Shown piece by piece: positions 44,193 through 52,926 of a stretch of 64,000 nt of DNA; within the stretch, counting starts at the first letter, position 1; every line of letters begins with the position of its first letter. A program made the translations under genes and the position numbers. Origin of the DNA: Streptomyces mayonensis (GTDB lineage: Bacteria > Actinomycetota > Actinomycetes > Streptomycetales > Streptomycetaceae); NCBI RefSeq assembly GCF_018982965.1, contig NZ_JACBYP010000027.1, forward strand, positions 17,369 to 81,368, in the 5' to 3' direction. The notes beneath the pieces are model-generated. The model did no database searches and had not been told where the DNA came from. It saw only the letters and a list, made by a program, of their open reading frames with translations.

Positions 44193-45773
44193 GTGCCATC
44201 CGTGCGCCGTGTCTCCCACGCCTTCCTGGAGCGCCAGGGCCTCACCACCGTCTTCGGCAATCCGGGCTCCAACGAGCTGCCCTTCCTCGCCGGGTTGCCC
44301 GACGGTTTCCGGTACGTGCTCGGTCTGCACGAGGGCGCCGTGGTGGGCATGGCCGACGGGTACGCCCAGGCGACCGGCCGTCCCGTGCTGGTCAACCTGC
44401 ACGCCGCCGCCGGTTCCGGGAACGCCGTGGGCGCGCTGACGAACGCCGTGGCCTCCCGCACTCCGCTCGTCGTGGTGGCCGGCCAGCAGGTGCGTCCCGC
44501 CATCGGCCCCGAGGCCAACCTGGCCAGCGTCGACGCCCCGGCCCTGATGAAGCCGCTGGTCGGCTGGTCGGCGGAACCGGCGTGTGCCGCGGACGTGCCG
44601 CGCGCGCTCGCCCAGGCCGTCTTCGAGGCGCGGCTCCAGCGGCGGCCGACGTACCTGTCCGTGCCGTACGACGACTGGTCGGCCGACGCCGGCGACAACG
44701 CCCTGGCCGTGCTGGACCGGCGGGTGCTGCGGGCCTCGGTGCCCGACGGCGCACAGGGGCGGTGGCTGGCGGAGCGGGTCGCCGCGGCGGAGCGGCCCGC
44801 GCTCGTGCTGGGCGGCGACATCGACTCGGCCGGCCGCTTCGACGACGCCGTGCGGCTGGCCGAGCGGCTCGGCGGTCCGGTGTGGGCGGCGCCCTCGCTG
44901 TTCCGGCTGCCGTTCCCCAACCGGCATCCGCTGTTCCGGGGCGTGCTGCCGGCCGGGATCGCGTCGGTCGCCGAGGCGTTCGAGGGCCACGACCTGGTGC
45001 TCGTGCTGGGTGCGCCGGTCTTCCGGTACCACGAGCACCGCCCCGGCCGGTACCTGCCCGAGGGCACCCGGCTGATCCAGGTGACCGAGGACGCCTCCGC
45101 CGCGGCGCGGGCGCCGATGGGCGAGGCGCTGGTCGCCGATCCAGGGGCCGTGCTGGACCTGCTCCTGGAGTCGCCGGGTGCGTCCGGGGCTCCTGCGGGC
45201 CCCCCGCGGCCGGTGCCCGAGCCGCTCACCGCCGAGGGGCCGGGCCTGCATCCGGAGGAGGTCTTCGCCGCGCTGCGCGAGGAGATGCCCGGGGACACCG
45301 CGTACGTCGTCGAGTCGACGTCGACCAACGCGGCGTGGTGGCGCCAGATGGACCTGCGCCGCCAGGGCTCCTACTACTTCCCGGCGGCCGGCGGGCTCGG
45401 TTTCGGCCTGCCCGCCGCGGTCGGCGTCGCGATGGCGCAGCCCGGCCGTCCGGTGGCCGGTGTGATCGGTGACGGCTCGGCCAACTACGGCATCACCGCC
45501 CTGTGGACGGCGGCGCAGCACCGGGTTCCGCTGACCGTCGTACTGCTGCGCAACGGGACGTACGGGGCGCTGCGCTGGTTCGGCGGTCTGCTCGGTGTGC
45601 CGGACGCCCCCGGAATGGACATCCCGGGGCTCGACTTCACCCGCATCGCGGAGGGCTACGGCGTCCGCGCCCGGCACGCCGGCAGTGTCGCCGAACTGCG
45701 CGCCCTGCTCGCCGAGCGGCCGGAGGGGCCCCGGCTGATCCAGGTGGACACGGTGCTCACGACGCCCTCCTGA
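44193..45773 (+). CDS. mdlC: Benzoylformate decarboxylase
   Basis: A 526-aa thiamine diphosphate enzyme that turns benzoylformate into benzaldehyde and CO2. The active-site residues known from Pseudomonas putida MdlC are present at the same positions: Ser26 (NPGSNELPF), Glu47 (LHEGAVVGMADG), His70 (NLHAAAGSGNA), and a His near 281 (FRYHEHRPGRY). The ThDP motif GDGSANYGITALWTAAQ with the distant Asn (LLRNGTYG) binds the cofactor and Mg2+. The GTG at 44193 follows aaagga. It is first in an operon with a dehydrogenase and an aromatic-acid permease, under the divergent LysR. Confidence 0.95.
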   Translation: MPSVRRVSHAFLERQGLTTVFGNPGSNELPFLAGLPDGFRYVLGLHEGAVVGMADGYAQATGRPVLVNLHAAAGSGNAVGALTNAVASRTPLVVVAGQQVRPAIGPEANLASVDAPALMKPLVGWSAEPACAADVPRALAQAVFEARLQRRPTYLSVPYDDWSADAGDNALAVLDRRVLRASVPDGAQGRWLAERVAAAERPALVLGGDIDSAGRFDDAVRLAERLGGPVWAAPSLFRLPFPNRHPLFRGVLPAGIASVAEAFEGHDLVLVLGAPVFRYHEHRPGRYLPEGTRLIQVTEDASAAARAPMGEALVADPGAVLDLLLESPGASGAPAGPPRPVPEPLTAEGPGLHPEEVFAALREEMPGDTAYVVESTSTNAAWWRQMDLRRQGSYYFPAAGGLGFGLPAAVGVAMAQPGRPVAGVIGDGSANYGITALWTAAQHRVPLTVVLLRNGTYGALRWFGGLLGVPDAPGMDIPGLDFTRIAEGYGVRARHAGSVAELRALLAERPEGPRLIQVDTVLTTPS

Positions 45774-45843
45774 ACCGACCCACCCGAGCGCCCGGAGCCG
45801 CCGGCGCGCTCGCCCGGCGAAGATCACGACGAGAGGGAAGACG

Positions 45844-47298
45844 ATGACATTCCTGGACAGTGCCGTCTGGGGCGGGAAGTTCTGGAGCGACGGCTGGCGG
45901 GACTCGCCCGGCGGGCAGCCGGTGACCGAACCCGCCACGGGCGACCGGCTCGGCACGGTGGGCCTGGCCACGCCCCGGGACGTGGACCGGGCCGCCGCGC
46001 GGGCCGCCGAGGCCCAGCGCGAGTGGGCGGCGACCTCGCCGCAGCGGCGGGCCGCGGTGCTGCGGCGCGCGGGCGAACTGTTCACCGAGCACACCGCCGA
46101 GATCGAGGACTGGCTGGTGCGCGAGGCCGGCTCGGTGCGGTCCAAGGCGGCCTTCGAGGCCGGGCTGGCGATCGGCGAGTGCTTCGAGTGCGCCGGGCTG
46201 CCGACGCACCCCCGGGGCGAGGTGCTCACCTCGGAGGACTCCCGCTGGTCGCTGACCCGGCGCCGCCCGGCCGGTGTGGTCGGCGTGATATCGCCCTTCA
46301 ACTTCCCGCTCGTCCTGGGGCTGCGTTCCGTCGCCCCCGCCCTGGCGCTCGGCAACGCCGTGCTGCTCAAGCCGGACCCGCGCACCGCGGTGAGCGGCGG
46401 TGTCGTCGTCGCCCGGATCTTCGAGGAGGCCGGACTCCCCGCCGGCGTCCTGCACCTGCTGCCGGGCGAAGGTGCGGTGGGCAGGGCGGTCGTCGAGGCG
46501 CCCGAGGTCCGGGTGATCTCCTTCACGGGTTCCACGCCGGTCGGACGGGCCATCGGCGAGCAGGCGGGGCGGCTGCTGAAGCGGGCGCACCTGGAACTCG
46601 GCGGCAACAACGCGCTGGTCGTGCTGCCCGGCGCGGACGTGGCGAAGGCGGCCTCGGCGGGGGCGTTCGGGTCGTACCTGCACCAGGGGCAGATCTGCAT
46701 GACGACCGGACGGCACGTGGTGCACGAGTCGCTGGTGGACGAGTACACCGCCGCGCTCGCCGCGAAGGCCGAGGCCCTGCGGGTCGGCGACCCGGCCCGC
46801 GAGGACGTGGCGCTCGGTCCGCTCATCGACCGCGGGCAGCTGGAACGGGTGCACGGCATCGTCACCGACAGCGTCGCGGCGGGCGCGAAGCTCGCCGCGG
46901 GCGGCGAGACCGACGGGCCCGGCTACCGCGCCACGGTGCTGACCGGCGTGACGACGGACATGCCGGCCTGGCGCGAGGAGATCTTCGGCCCCGTGGCGCC
47001 CGTCATCTCCTTCTCCACCACCGAGGAGGCCGCGCGGATCGTCAACGACTGCGAGTACGGCCTGTCGGTCGGCATCCTCGGCGACGTCGGTACGGCGATG
47101 GGGCTCGCCGACCGGATCGACTCCGGCAAGGTGCACATCAACGAGCAGACCGTGAGCGACGAGCCGAACGCCCCGTTCGGCGGGGTGAAGGCGTCGGGCA
47201 CCGGCTCCCGTTTCGGCGGTCCCGCCGCCAACGTCGAGGCGTTCACCGAGACCCAGTGGCTGACGGTCCGCCCGGACATCGCCGACTACCCGTTCTGA
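45844..47298 (+). CDS. Benzaldehyde dehydrogenase (NAD+)
   Basis: A 484-aa aldehyde dehydrogenase with the nucleophilic Cys in LHQGQICMTTGR, the general-base Glu in AHLELGGNNALV, the nucleotide loop FTGSTPVGRAIGE and ISPFNFPLVLGL. It resembles the XylC/benzaldehyde dehydrogenase branch, so it would oxidise the benzaldehyde produced by the preceding benzoylformate decarboxylase to benzoate. ATG 45844 lies 71 bp after mdlC and follows gagagggaag. It is followed by an aromatic-acid permease 95 bp downstream. Confidence 0.93.
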   Translation: MTFLDSAVWGGKFWSDGWRDSPGGQPVTEPATGDRLGTVGLATPRDVDRAAARAAEAQREWAATSPQRRAAVLRRAGELFTEHTAEIEDWLVREAGSVRSKAAFEAGLAIGECFECAGLPTHPRGEVLTSEDSRWSLTRRRPAGVVGVISPFNFPLVLGLRSVAPALALGNAVLLKPDPRTAVSGGVVVARIFEEAGLPAGVLHLLPGEGAVGRAVVEAPEVRVISFTGSTPVGRAIGEQAGRLLKRAHLELGGNNALVVLPGADVAKAASAGAFGSYLHQGQICMTTGRHVVHESLVDEYTAALAAKAEALRVGDPAREDVALGPLIDRGQLERVHGIVTDSVAAGAKLAAGGETDGPGYRATVLTGVTTDMPAWREEIFGPVAPVISFSTTEEAARIVNDCEYGLSVGILGDVGTAMGLADRIDSGKVHINEQTVSDEPNAPFGGVKASGTGSRFGGPAANVEAFTETQWLTVRPDIADYPF

Positions 47299-47392
47299 GT
47301 TCCCGGGGCCGGTCGCCGTACCGGTCCCCGCCCGGCCGCCCCGGCCGGTCCGCTCCGCCCCACCCACACCCGTCCCCGGGGGGAGAGTCATC

Positions 47393-48670
47393 ATGGCTTC
47401 CACCAACAGGCCCGGCGCGTCCGGGCAGGCCGGCGACGCCGGCAGCGGCGCCTGGACGGTGGTCCTGTGCTGGATCACCGTCCTGCTGGAGGGCTACGAC
47501 CTCGTCGTCCTCGGCGCCATCATCCCCACCCTGCTGAAAACCCACCACCTCGGCATGACCACGGGTGACGCGACCACCGTCGCGACGCTCTCGCTCGTCG
47601 GCGTCGCCATCGGCGCGGTCTGCGTCGGCCCGCTGGCCGACCGGCTGGGCCGCCGCCGTCTGCTCATCGGCTCGGTCGTGCTGTTCTCCGTGTTCACGCT
47701 CGTGGTGCCGCTGGCGAACTCGGTGACGATGTTCGCCGCGCTGCGTCTGATCGCCGGCCTGGGCCTGGGCGCCTGCATGCCGGTCTCGCTCACGATGATG
47801 GCCGAGCACATGCCGGCCGGCCGGCGGGCCCGGGCCAGCACCCTCACCATGACCGGCTACCACACCGGCGCGGTGATCACCTCGCTGCTCGCCCTGAAGG
47901 TGACCGACGACTGGGAGGTCCTCTTCTACCTGCTCGGCGTCGTGGGACTCGTGGTCGCCGCGATCCAGTGGTTCAAGCTGCCGGAGTCGCGGGCCTTCGC
48001 GCGGGCCAGGCAGGACGGGGCGCAGCGGGTGCCGTTCACCGCGCTGCTGAGTCCGGCGTACCTGCGGGCGGGCGTCGGCATCTGGGTCGCGTCGTTCATG
48101 GGCCTGCTGCTGGTCTACGGCCTCAACACCTGGCTCCCGAAGCTCATGAACGACGCCGGCTACCCCGTGCCGACGGCCGTCACCCAGTTGCTCGTGCTCA
48201 ACATCGGCGGCGTCGCCGGCCTGGTCCTCGGCGGGTACGTCGCCGACCGGCGGGGCATCAAGGGCACCACGATGGCCTGGTTCGCCGTCTCCGTGGCCAT
48301 GCTGGCGTGCCTGAGCATCAGGATGGAGAGCGACCTGCTGCTCAACACCGTCGTCTTCTTCACCGGCGTGTTCGTCTTCTCGGCGATGGTGCTCGTCTAC
48401 GCGTACGTGACGCACTACTACCCGGCGTCCGTGCGGAGCACCGCGCTCGGTTCGGCGTCCGGGATCGGCCGGATCGGCTCGATCGTCGGCCCGTCCATCA
48501 CCGGTGCGCTGGTCGCCTCGGGGGTCGGTCACCCGTGGGGCTTCTACTTCTTCGCGGCGGTGGCGGTCCTCGGCTTCCTGGCCGTACTGACGCTGCCGCG
48601 GGGCGGTGGGGGCGAGTCGGCCGGGGTCGCGGCTCCGGCCGCGCGACGGCCGGACGCCAGTACGGCCTGA
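47393..48670 (+). CDS. Aromatic acid:H+ symporter (MFS)
   Basis: A 425-aa MFS transporter with 12 helices of the AAHS branch (VVLCWITVLLEGYDLVVLGA at helix 1, GPLADRLGRRRLLIG between helices 2 and 3, GGYVADRRGIKGTT in the second half, SGIGRIGSIVGPSITG in helix 11). Members such as BenK, PcaK and MhpT take up benzoate, 4-hydroxybenzoate or mandelate-like acids with protons. It completes the mdlC-dehydrogenase operon. Start ATG 47393 follows gggggaga. The C-terminal ~20 residues are low complexity. Confidence 0.92.
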   Translation: MASTNRPGASGQAGDAGSGAWTVVLCWITVLLEGYDLVVLGAIIPTLLKTHHLGMTTGDATTVATLSLVGVAIGAVCVGPLADRLGRRRLLIGSVVLFSVFTLVVPLANSVTMFAALRLIAGLGLGACMPVSLTMMAEHMPAGRRARASTLTMTGYHTGAVITSLLALKVTDDWEVLFYLLGVVGLVVAAIQWFKLPESRAFARARQDGAQRVPFTALLSPAYLRAGVGIWVASFMGLLLVYGLNTWLPKLMNDAGYPVPTAVTQLLVLNIGGVAGLVLGGYVADRRGIKGTTMAWFAVSVAMLACLSIRMESDLLLNTVVFFTGVFVFSAMVLVYAYVTHYYPASVRSTALGSASGIGRIGSIVGPSITGALVASGVGHPWGFYFFAAVAVLGFLAVLTLPRGGGGESAGVAAPAARRPDASTA

Positions 48671-48716
48671 CACGGCGCGGCCCGGCAGCGCACGGCCCGG
48701 CGCCGGTGTGCAGACC

Positions 48717-48770
48717 GATACACCGACGGGAGCAGCGGGCCCTCGGGTCCGCTGCTCCCGTCGGTGTATC
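48717..48770. terminator. Perfect 22-bp stem terminator
   Basis: gatacaccgacgggagcagcgg (in part) and its exact complement enclose a 10-nt loop, between the converging MFS permease and PepSY lipoprotein genes. This is the longest perfect hairpin noticed in the window. Confidence 0.8.
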
Positions 48771-48791
48771 GGTGTAGGGGGGGCCGGTGAC

Positions 48792-49550
48792 TCAGTCCTT
48801 GTCGACCTCCTGGCCCAGGACCTTGCCGTTGGCCGCGTCGACGTCGACGGAGGTCTTGTTCCAGTTCTCCTTGTCGACCACGTCGACGCCCCAGACGACC
48901 TGCTGGTCGTCGTTGTCGCCGAGTTCGACGTGGGTGACGGTGCCCTTGGCCTTGTCGGTGGCGGCCTTCACGGCCTGCTCGGGCGTCTGCTTGGCCTTGT
49001 CCAGCCACTCGGACACCTGGGTCTTGTCGTCGGCGTCCTGGTCCGGGTCGACCTGGCTGCGGAAGACCTTGCCGGTCGCCGCGTCGATGTCGATCCGGTG
49101 CAGGGTCCCGTCGGACTGGGCGACCTTCGCCTCCCACTCCGGAGCGCCCTGGCTGGGCGCGGGGTTCGGCGTGCTCGGGCTCGCCGAGCCGGTCGCCGAA
49201 CCGCTCGGCGACGCGGTGGCGTCGGCGTCCGTGCGCTTGAGTTCGAGGTCCACGAGCTTGCCCTCGGGGACCTCCTTGACGGCGGTGTCGGCGGCCTTGT
49301 CCCAGGTGACCTTCGTCGCCGAGACGAGGTCCTTGCGCTCGGTCTTGTCCTCGTTCATCGAGGCCGACGGAGAGCCGGAGGGGGACGCGGACTGGGTGTC
49401 GGTGGCGGAGGGGGACTCGGTCTGGGCCGCCTCCGCCACGCTGGAACGGGTCGTGTCGGCGTTCGTGCAGGCCGTCAGGAGCAGGACGGAGGTGCCCAGG
49501 GCACCGGCCACGGCCAGCGAACGCAGGGGGAGTCGTCGTGCAGAGCTCAT
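48792..49550 (-). CDS. PepSY-domain lipoprotein
   Basis: A 252-aa secreted lipoprotein: signal peptide with lipobox LLTAC, an acidic Ser/Thr/Pro-rich linker (SPSATDTQSASPSGSP, and again SPSGSATGSASPSTPNP), then two PepSY repeats (WDKAADTAVKEVPEGKLVDL ... RIDIDAATGKVFRSQV and QTPEQAVKAATDKAKGTVTHV ... VDAANGKVLG), quoted in part. PepSY domains commonly inhibit extracellular peptidases. The snapalysin gene lies about 1.3 kb away with its LysR between, but not in an operon with this gene. ATG 49550. Confidence 0.9.
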   Translation of the reverse strand: MSSARRLPLRSLAVAGALGTSVLLLTACTNADTTRSSVAEAAQTESPSATDTQSASPSGSPSASMNEDKTERKDLVSATKVTWDKAADTAVKEVPEGKLVDLELKRTDADATASPSGSATGSASPSTPNPAPSQGAPEWEAKVAQSDGTLHRIDIDAATGKVFRSQVDPDQDADDKTQVSEWLDKAKQTPEQAVKAATDKAKGTVTHVELGDNDDQQVVWGVDVVDKENWNKTSVDVDAANGKVLGQEVDKD

Positions 49551-49656
49551 GATGCTGTCCGTAACCGTTCAGTCACGCAGACACACCGAACAAGTATGAA
49601 AGTCACCCCAATGGCCGGGAGTCTCCGCGGTGGCCGCAGGTCCGGTCCCGGCCGGT

Positions 49657-50643
49657 TCAGCGGGCCGGTACGAACTTCACCCGCCCCGCGCCGGGAGCGG
49701 TCGCCGGACACCGGGGCAGGACCCGGACCCCGGCACCCTCCAGCCACTCCCGGTACGCGGTGGACTGGCGGGCCGCCTCCCAGTAGGCCTCCTCCAGGGC
49801 GGGGAAGACGGCGTCCAGCTCCGACAGGGTGCGGGCGGCGAGCAGCAGGCGTACGCCGAGCGGGTCGCCGTGCAGACGCCGCACCGCCGTGTCGGGGCGG
49901 GACTGGGAGCCGGGCTGGCAGACGGTCACGACCTCGCCGGTCGCGACGAGGGACGCGGCGGTGTGGTAGTCGCCGTGCAGGACACGCGGGTTGAGGCCGA
50001 CGGCACGCAGCATGCGGTGGACGCCGTCCCACTCGCCGTCGACGGTGGGATCGACCATCCAGCGGTCGTCGGCGAGGTCGGCGAGCCGGACGACGGGACG
50101 GGCGGCCGCGGGATGGTCGCCCGGCAGCATCACGAACTGCGGCTCGCGCTCCACGAGGACCCGCAGCCGCAGTCCCTCGGGGACGCGCAGCGCACTGCCC
50201 TCGACCTCGTGCACGAAGGCGACGTCCAGCTGTCCGTCGGCGACCCGGCGCAGCAGCGCGTTGGCTGAGACGTCCATCTGCAGGGTCGGCTCCAGGCCCG
50301 GCCGCCTGAGTCTGCGCAGCCAGCCGGCCAGCGCGCGGCTGGCCGTCGAGCCCACCCGCAGCCTGCTGTCGCCGCCCGCAGCGGCGGCCCGGGCCTCGCG
50401 GACCAGGGTGCTCATGTCGGCGAGCAGCGGACGGGCCCGGCCGAGGACGGTGCGGCCGAGCGGGGTCGGGCGGCAGCCGGTGCGCTCCCGGACGAACAGG
50501 GCGCCGCCCAGGGCCTGTTCGATGCGGCTCAACTGGGTGCTCAACGTAGGCTGGGCCACGCCCAGTTGGCGTGCCGCCCGGTGCAGGCTGCCGGCGTCGG
50601 CGATGGCGCACAGCGCGCGCAGATGCCTCACCTCGAGCTCCAT
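49657..50643 (-). CDS. LysR family regulator divergent from snapalysin
   Basis: A 328-aa LysR regulator: HTH LRALCAIADAGSLHRAARQL and GVAQPTLSTQLSRIEQALGG (in part), then an effector domain (RLRVGSTASRALAGWLRRL, DVAFVHEVEGSALRVPEG, MLPGDHPAAARPVV). In Streptomyces a LysR regulator is divergent from the small neutral protease gene and activates it (snpR/mprR type). ATG 50643 is chosen because the HTH begins at its third residue. A perfect T-N11-A palindrome lies in the promoter gap. Confidence 0.9.
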   Translation of the reverse strand: MELEVRHLRALCAIADAGSLHRAARQLGVAQPTLSTQLSRIEQALGGALFVRERTGCRPTPLGRTVLGRARPLLADMSTLVREARAAAAGGDSRLRVGSTASRALAGWLRRLRRPGLEPTLQMDVSANALLRRVADGQLDVAFVHEVEGSALRVPEGLRLRVLVEREPQFVMLPGDHPAAARPVVRLADLADDRWMVDPTVDGEWDGVHRMLRAVGLNPRVLHGDYHTAASLVATGEVVTVCQPGSQSRPDTAVRRLHGDPLGVRLLLAARTLSELDAVFPALEEAYWEAARQSTAYREWLEGAGVRVLPRCPATAPGAGRVKFVPAR

Positions 50644-50753
50644 GCGGGGAGCGTATGGCGGAACACCCGGCCTGCGCCAGATGAACAAAAGACGGCGGAC
50701 CAGGGCGAGTTCTGCACTCCGGTCGAAGCGGCACCGGGTCGCCCGCCGCGGGT

Positions 50754-50770
50754 GATAGCCCTGCGCTATC
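50754..50770. promoter_or_regulatory. Perfect LysR box upstream of snapalysin
   Basis: gatagc-cctgc-gctatc: perfect 6-bp arms. It contains the LysR consensus T-N11-A (t at 50755+1, a at its mirror) within ATAGC-N5-GCTAT. It lies 91 bp before the snapalysin start and 111 bp before the divergent LysR start. Confidence 0.65.
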
Positions 50771-50860
50771 GCCTGTTGCCATCATCACAGCGGGCTCATG
50801 GGCGCCCCACACTCACCGGTGACGACTTCTCCCCCCACTCCCCCACACAAGGAGTCATCG

Positions 50861-51544
50861 ATGCGCATCAGCCTGCCCCTGCTGTCCACCGCGGTCGGTC
50901 TCGGCCTGACGGCCGCCGCGGTCGGCGCCGCCCCCGCCACGACGGCCGCTGCGCCCCACACCCCGGACCGGTCCGCGCACATGGGCTACGAGCCCGCGGC
51001 CGGCTCGGGCGAGGACGCGGCCGCCAACCGGGCGTTCTTCGAGGCGGTCGTCAAGTCCGTCGCCGAGAAGCGCGCGGCCGACCCGACGTCGGCGGCTGCC
51101 GTGACCGTCTACTACAGCGCCGCCGACGCGCCCAGCTTCCGCTCCCAGATAGCCGGTTCCGCCCAGATCTGGAACAGCTCGGTGTCGAACGTGCGGCTCG
51201 CCGAGAGAAGTTCCGGTGCGGACTTCTCGTACCGCGAGGGCAACGACCCGCGTGGCTCGTACGCCTCGACGGACGGGCACGGAAGCGGTTACGTCTTCCT
51301 CGACTACCAGCAGAACCAGGAGTACGACTCCACCCGGGTCACCACCCACGAGACCGGGCACGTGCTCGGTCTGCCCGACCACTACTCCGGCCCGTGCAGC
51401 GAGCTGATGTCGGGCGGCGGTCCCGGTCCGTCCTGCACCAACGCCTATCCGGACGCCGCCGAGCGCGGCCGCGTGGAGCAGCTGTGGGCGGACGGCTTCC
51501 AGGCCGCACTCGACAAGGCGCTGGAGAAGGCGGGCCGGCGCTGA
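50861..51544 (+). CDS. snpA: Snapalysin (small neutral zinc protease)
   Basis: A 227-aa secreted preproprotease of the M7 family. A signal peptide ([20 protein letters not shown]) and a propeptide precede a mature domain of about 140 residues. The zinc site reads [15 protein letters not shown], with the HExxH and the third ligand Asp characteristic of snapalysin. [15 protein letters not shown] is the Met-turn region and two Cys pair up. ATG 50861 has the ribosome site aaggag. It is divergent from its LysR regulator. It hydrolyses milk proteins and is abundant in Streptomyces supernatants. Confidence 0.95.
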   Translation: MRISLPLLSTAVGLGLTAAAVGAAPATTAAAPHTPDRSAHMGYEPAAGSGEDAAANRAFFEAVVKSVAEKRAADPTSAAAVTVYYSAADAPSFRSQIAGSAQIWNSSVSNVRLAERSSGADFSYREGNDPRGSYASTDGHGSGYVFLDYQQNQEYDSTRVTTHETGHVLGLPDHYSGPCSELMSGGGPGPSCTNAYPDAAERGRVEQLWADGFQAALDKALEKAGRR

Positions 51545-51562
51545 GCGTCTGAGCGCACGGCG

Positions 51563-51594
51563 GCGGGGGCGGCCCGGTCCGGGGCCGCCCCCGC
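51563..51594. terminator. Bidirectional terminator
   Basis: gcgggggcggccc and its complement form 13-bp arms with a 6-nt loop, between the converging snapalysin and CbiZ genes. Confidence 0.65.
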
Positions 51595-51652
51595 GCACCT
51601 GTGTGCCGTCCGTTCCGTCCGTTCCATCGGTTCCGTGGGCCGCAGCACGGCC

Positions 51653-52393
51653 TCAGCCGGTGCCGGGCAGGGCGGCGAGCACGGCGCGGTGGACGGCCCG
51701 GGCGAGGCGGGCGCCCCACTCGGAGCGGGGGCCGGCGAAGGAGTGCGCGTCGGTTCCGCCGCCCGGCGTGCGGGCGGCGACGCACACGGCGTCGGTCGGG
51801 GTGCCGGAGCAGTCGAGACCGGCGTCGAGGAGTGCCTGGACCTTGGCCTCGGTCACCGTCATCACCGCGTTGACGAGGGCCGCGTCGGTCAGCGCGACGG
51901 GCAGCGCGGCCACGATGTTGACCGTTCCGGGCGTGGCCGGTGCGACGGCCCCCGCACCGGGCGAGGCCGCCCAGCCGCGTACGGAGACGCCGGCGGTCGC
52001 CACGACCTCGGCCCCCTCGTCCCGCGCCCGGCCGAAGGCGGACACGTCGGCGGCCGTCATCAGGCCCACGCCGGGCCCGCGGGCGCCGGCCGCGCGGGCC
52101 AGGCCGGCCAGGTGCCGTGCCGGGTCGGTACGCCGGTAGCCGTGGGCGACCTGGGCGTTGAGCACCCACGCGCGCTCGCCGATCCCGCCGCCCAGCACGG
52201 CGCTGCTGACCATCCGCAGGCCCGGTCCCGGGCGCCACAGCAGGGCGTGCAGCCGTTCGCCGTCCTCCGTCCGCGTCAGGCGCTCCGGATGCGGCAGTCC
52301 CGACCCGGTTCGGGGCGGCGGCAGGACGGCGGGCACGGTCGGGGACTCCCGTGGTGATCGGCGCAGGCGGGCGGACCGGTCGATGGTACTCAC
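51653..52393 (-). CDS. cbiZ: Adenosylcobinamide amidohydrolase CbiZ
   Basis: A 246-aa protein with the CbiZ signature: TPGTVNIVAALPVALTD, NAVMTVTEAKVQALLDAGLD and GTPTDAVCVAAR. The enzyme removes the aminopropanol arm from adenosylcobinamide to give adenosylcobyric acid, letting the cell salvage incomplete corrinoids or cobinamide. The start GTG 52393 has no strong ribosome site, and a longer reading to 52510 is unlikely. No other cobalamin gene is seen nearby. It converges on snapalysin. Confidence 0.88.
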   Translation of the reverse strand: MSTIDRSARLRRSPRESPTVPAVLPPPRTGSGLPHPERLTRTEDGERLHALLWRPGPGLRMVSSAVLGGGIGERAWVLNAQVAHGYRRTDPARHLAGLARAAGARGPGVGLMTAADVSAFGRARDEGAEVVATAGVSVRGWAASPGAGAVAPATPGTVNIVAALPVALTDAALVNAVMTVTEAKVQALLDAGLDCSGTPTDAVCVAARTPGGGTDAHSFAGPRSEWGARLARAVHRAVLAALPGTG

Positions 52394-52509
52394 GGCCCGC
52401 CCCGCGGACCCGGGCGGCCCCCGGGGCGGACGCGGACGCGTTGCGGACCCCGGTACGGGCGCCTTCACTGAACACAGCTTCGCCACCAGGCGACGGATCG
52501 GAGGCCGCA

Positions 52510-52860
52510 ATGCCGTCCCACACTCTGGAGCACGGGGTCCTGGTCATCACGGTGGACCGGGACCCGGGAATCGACGGGCGGGCCGCGCTGACCACGTACA
52601 TCACCAACCTGGTCGACGCGCACCAGCCGGCCCCCGTCGTCATCGTGCTGGCCGACGGGGCCGCCGGGCCCGCCGCGGTCAGTGCCGTGCTCCGGGCGCG
52701 CCAGTGGTGCGGGCGGCTCGACCTCCTGATGTCCGTCGTGGCCCACAGCGCGCCGGTGCGGCGGCTCCTGGAGAACAACGCGGACGGCTGCGGCCCCCGG
52801 CTGGTCGTGCACGCCCGCGTCGACACCGCCATCAGCACCGCCTTCACCGCGGTGGCCTGA
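52510..52860 (+). CDS. STAS-like hypothetical protein
   Basis: A 116-aa soluble protein: short strands and helices (HGVLVITVDRDPGIDGRAAL, PVVIVLADGAAGPAAVSAVL, LLMSVVAHSAPVRRLLENN) recall STAS/anti-anti-sigma-like folds, but the phospho-Ser motif is not clear. ATG 52510 follows ggagg. It is divergent from cbiZ by about 116 bp. Related proteins are common near regulatory genes in Streptomyces. Function unknown. Confidence 0.65.
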   Translation: MPSHTLEHGVLVITVDRDPGIDGRAALTTYITNLVDAHQPAPVVIVLADGAAGPAAVSAVLRARQWCGRLDLLMSVVAHSAPVRRLLENNADGCGPRLVVHARVDTAISTAFTAVA

Positions 52861-52926
52861 CGCACCGGGGGATCGGGACCGGGGCATCGGGGCGGTCCGC
52901 GGGGCTTCGGAGGCGGATGCCGGACG

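Noticed and set aside
43020..46865. A 1281-codon open frame on the minus strand across mdlC and the dehydrogenase.
   Set aside because: The opposite-strand genes have intact catalytic residues; this frame has no recognisable protein features.
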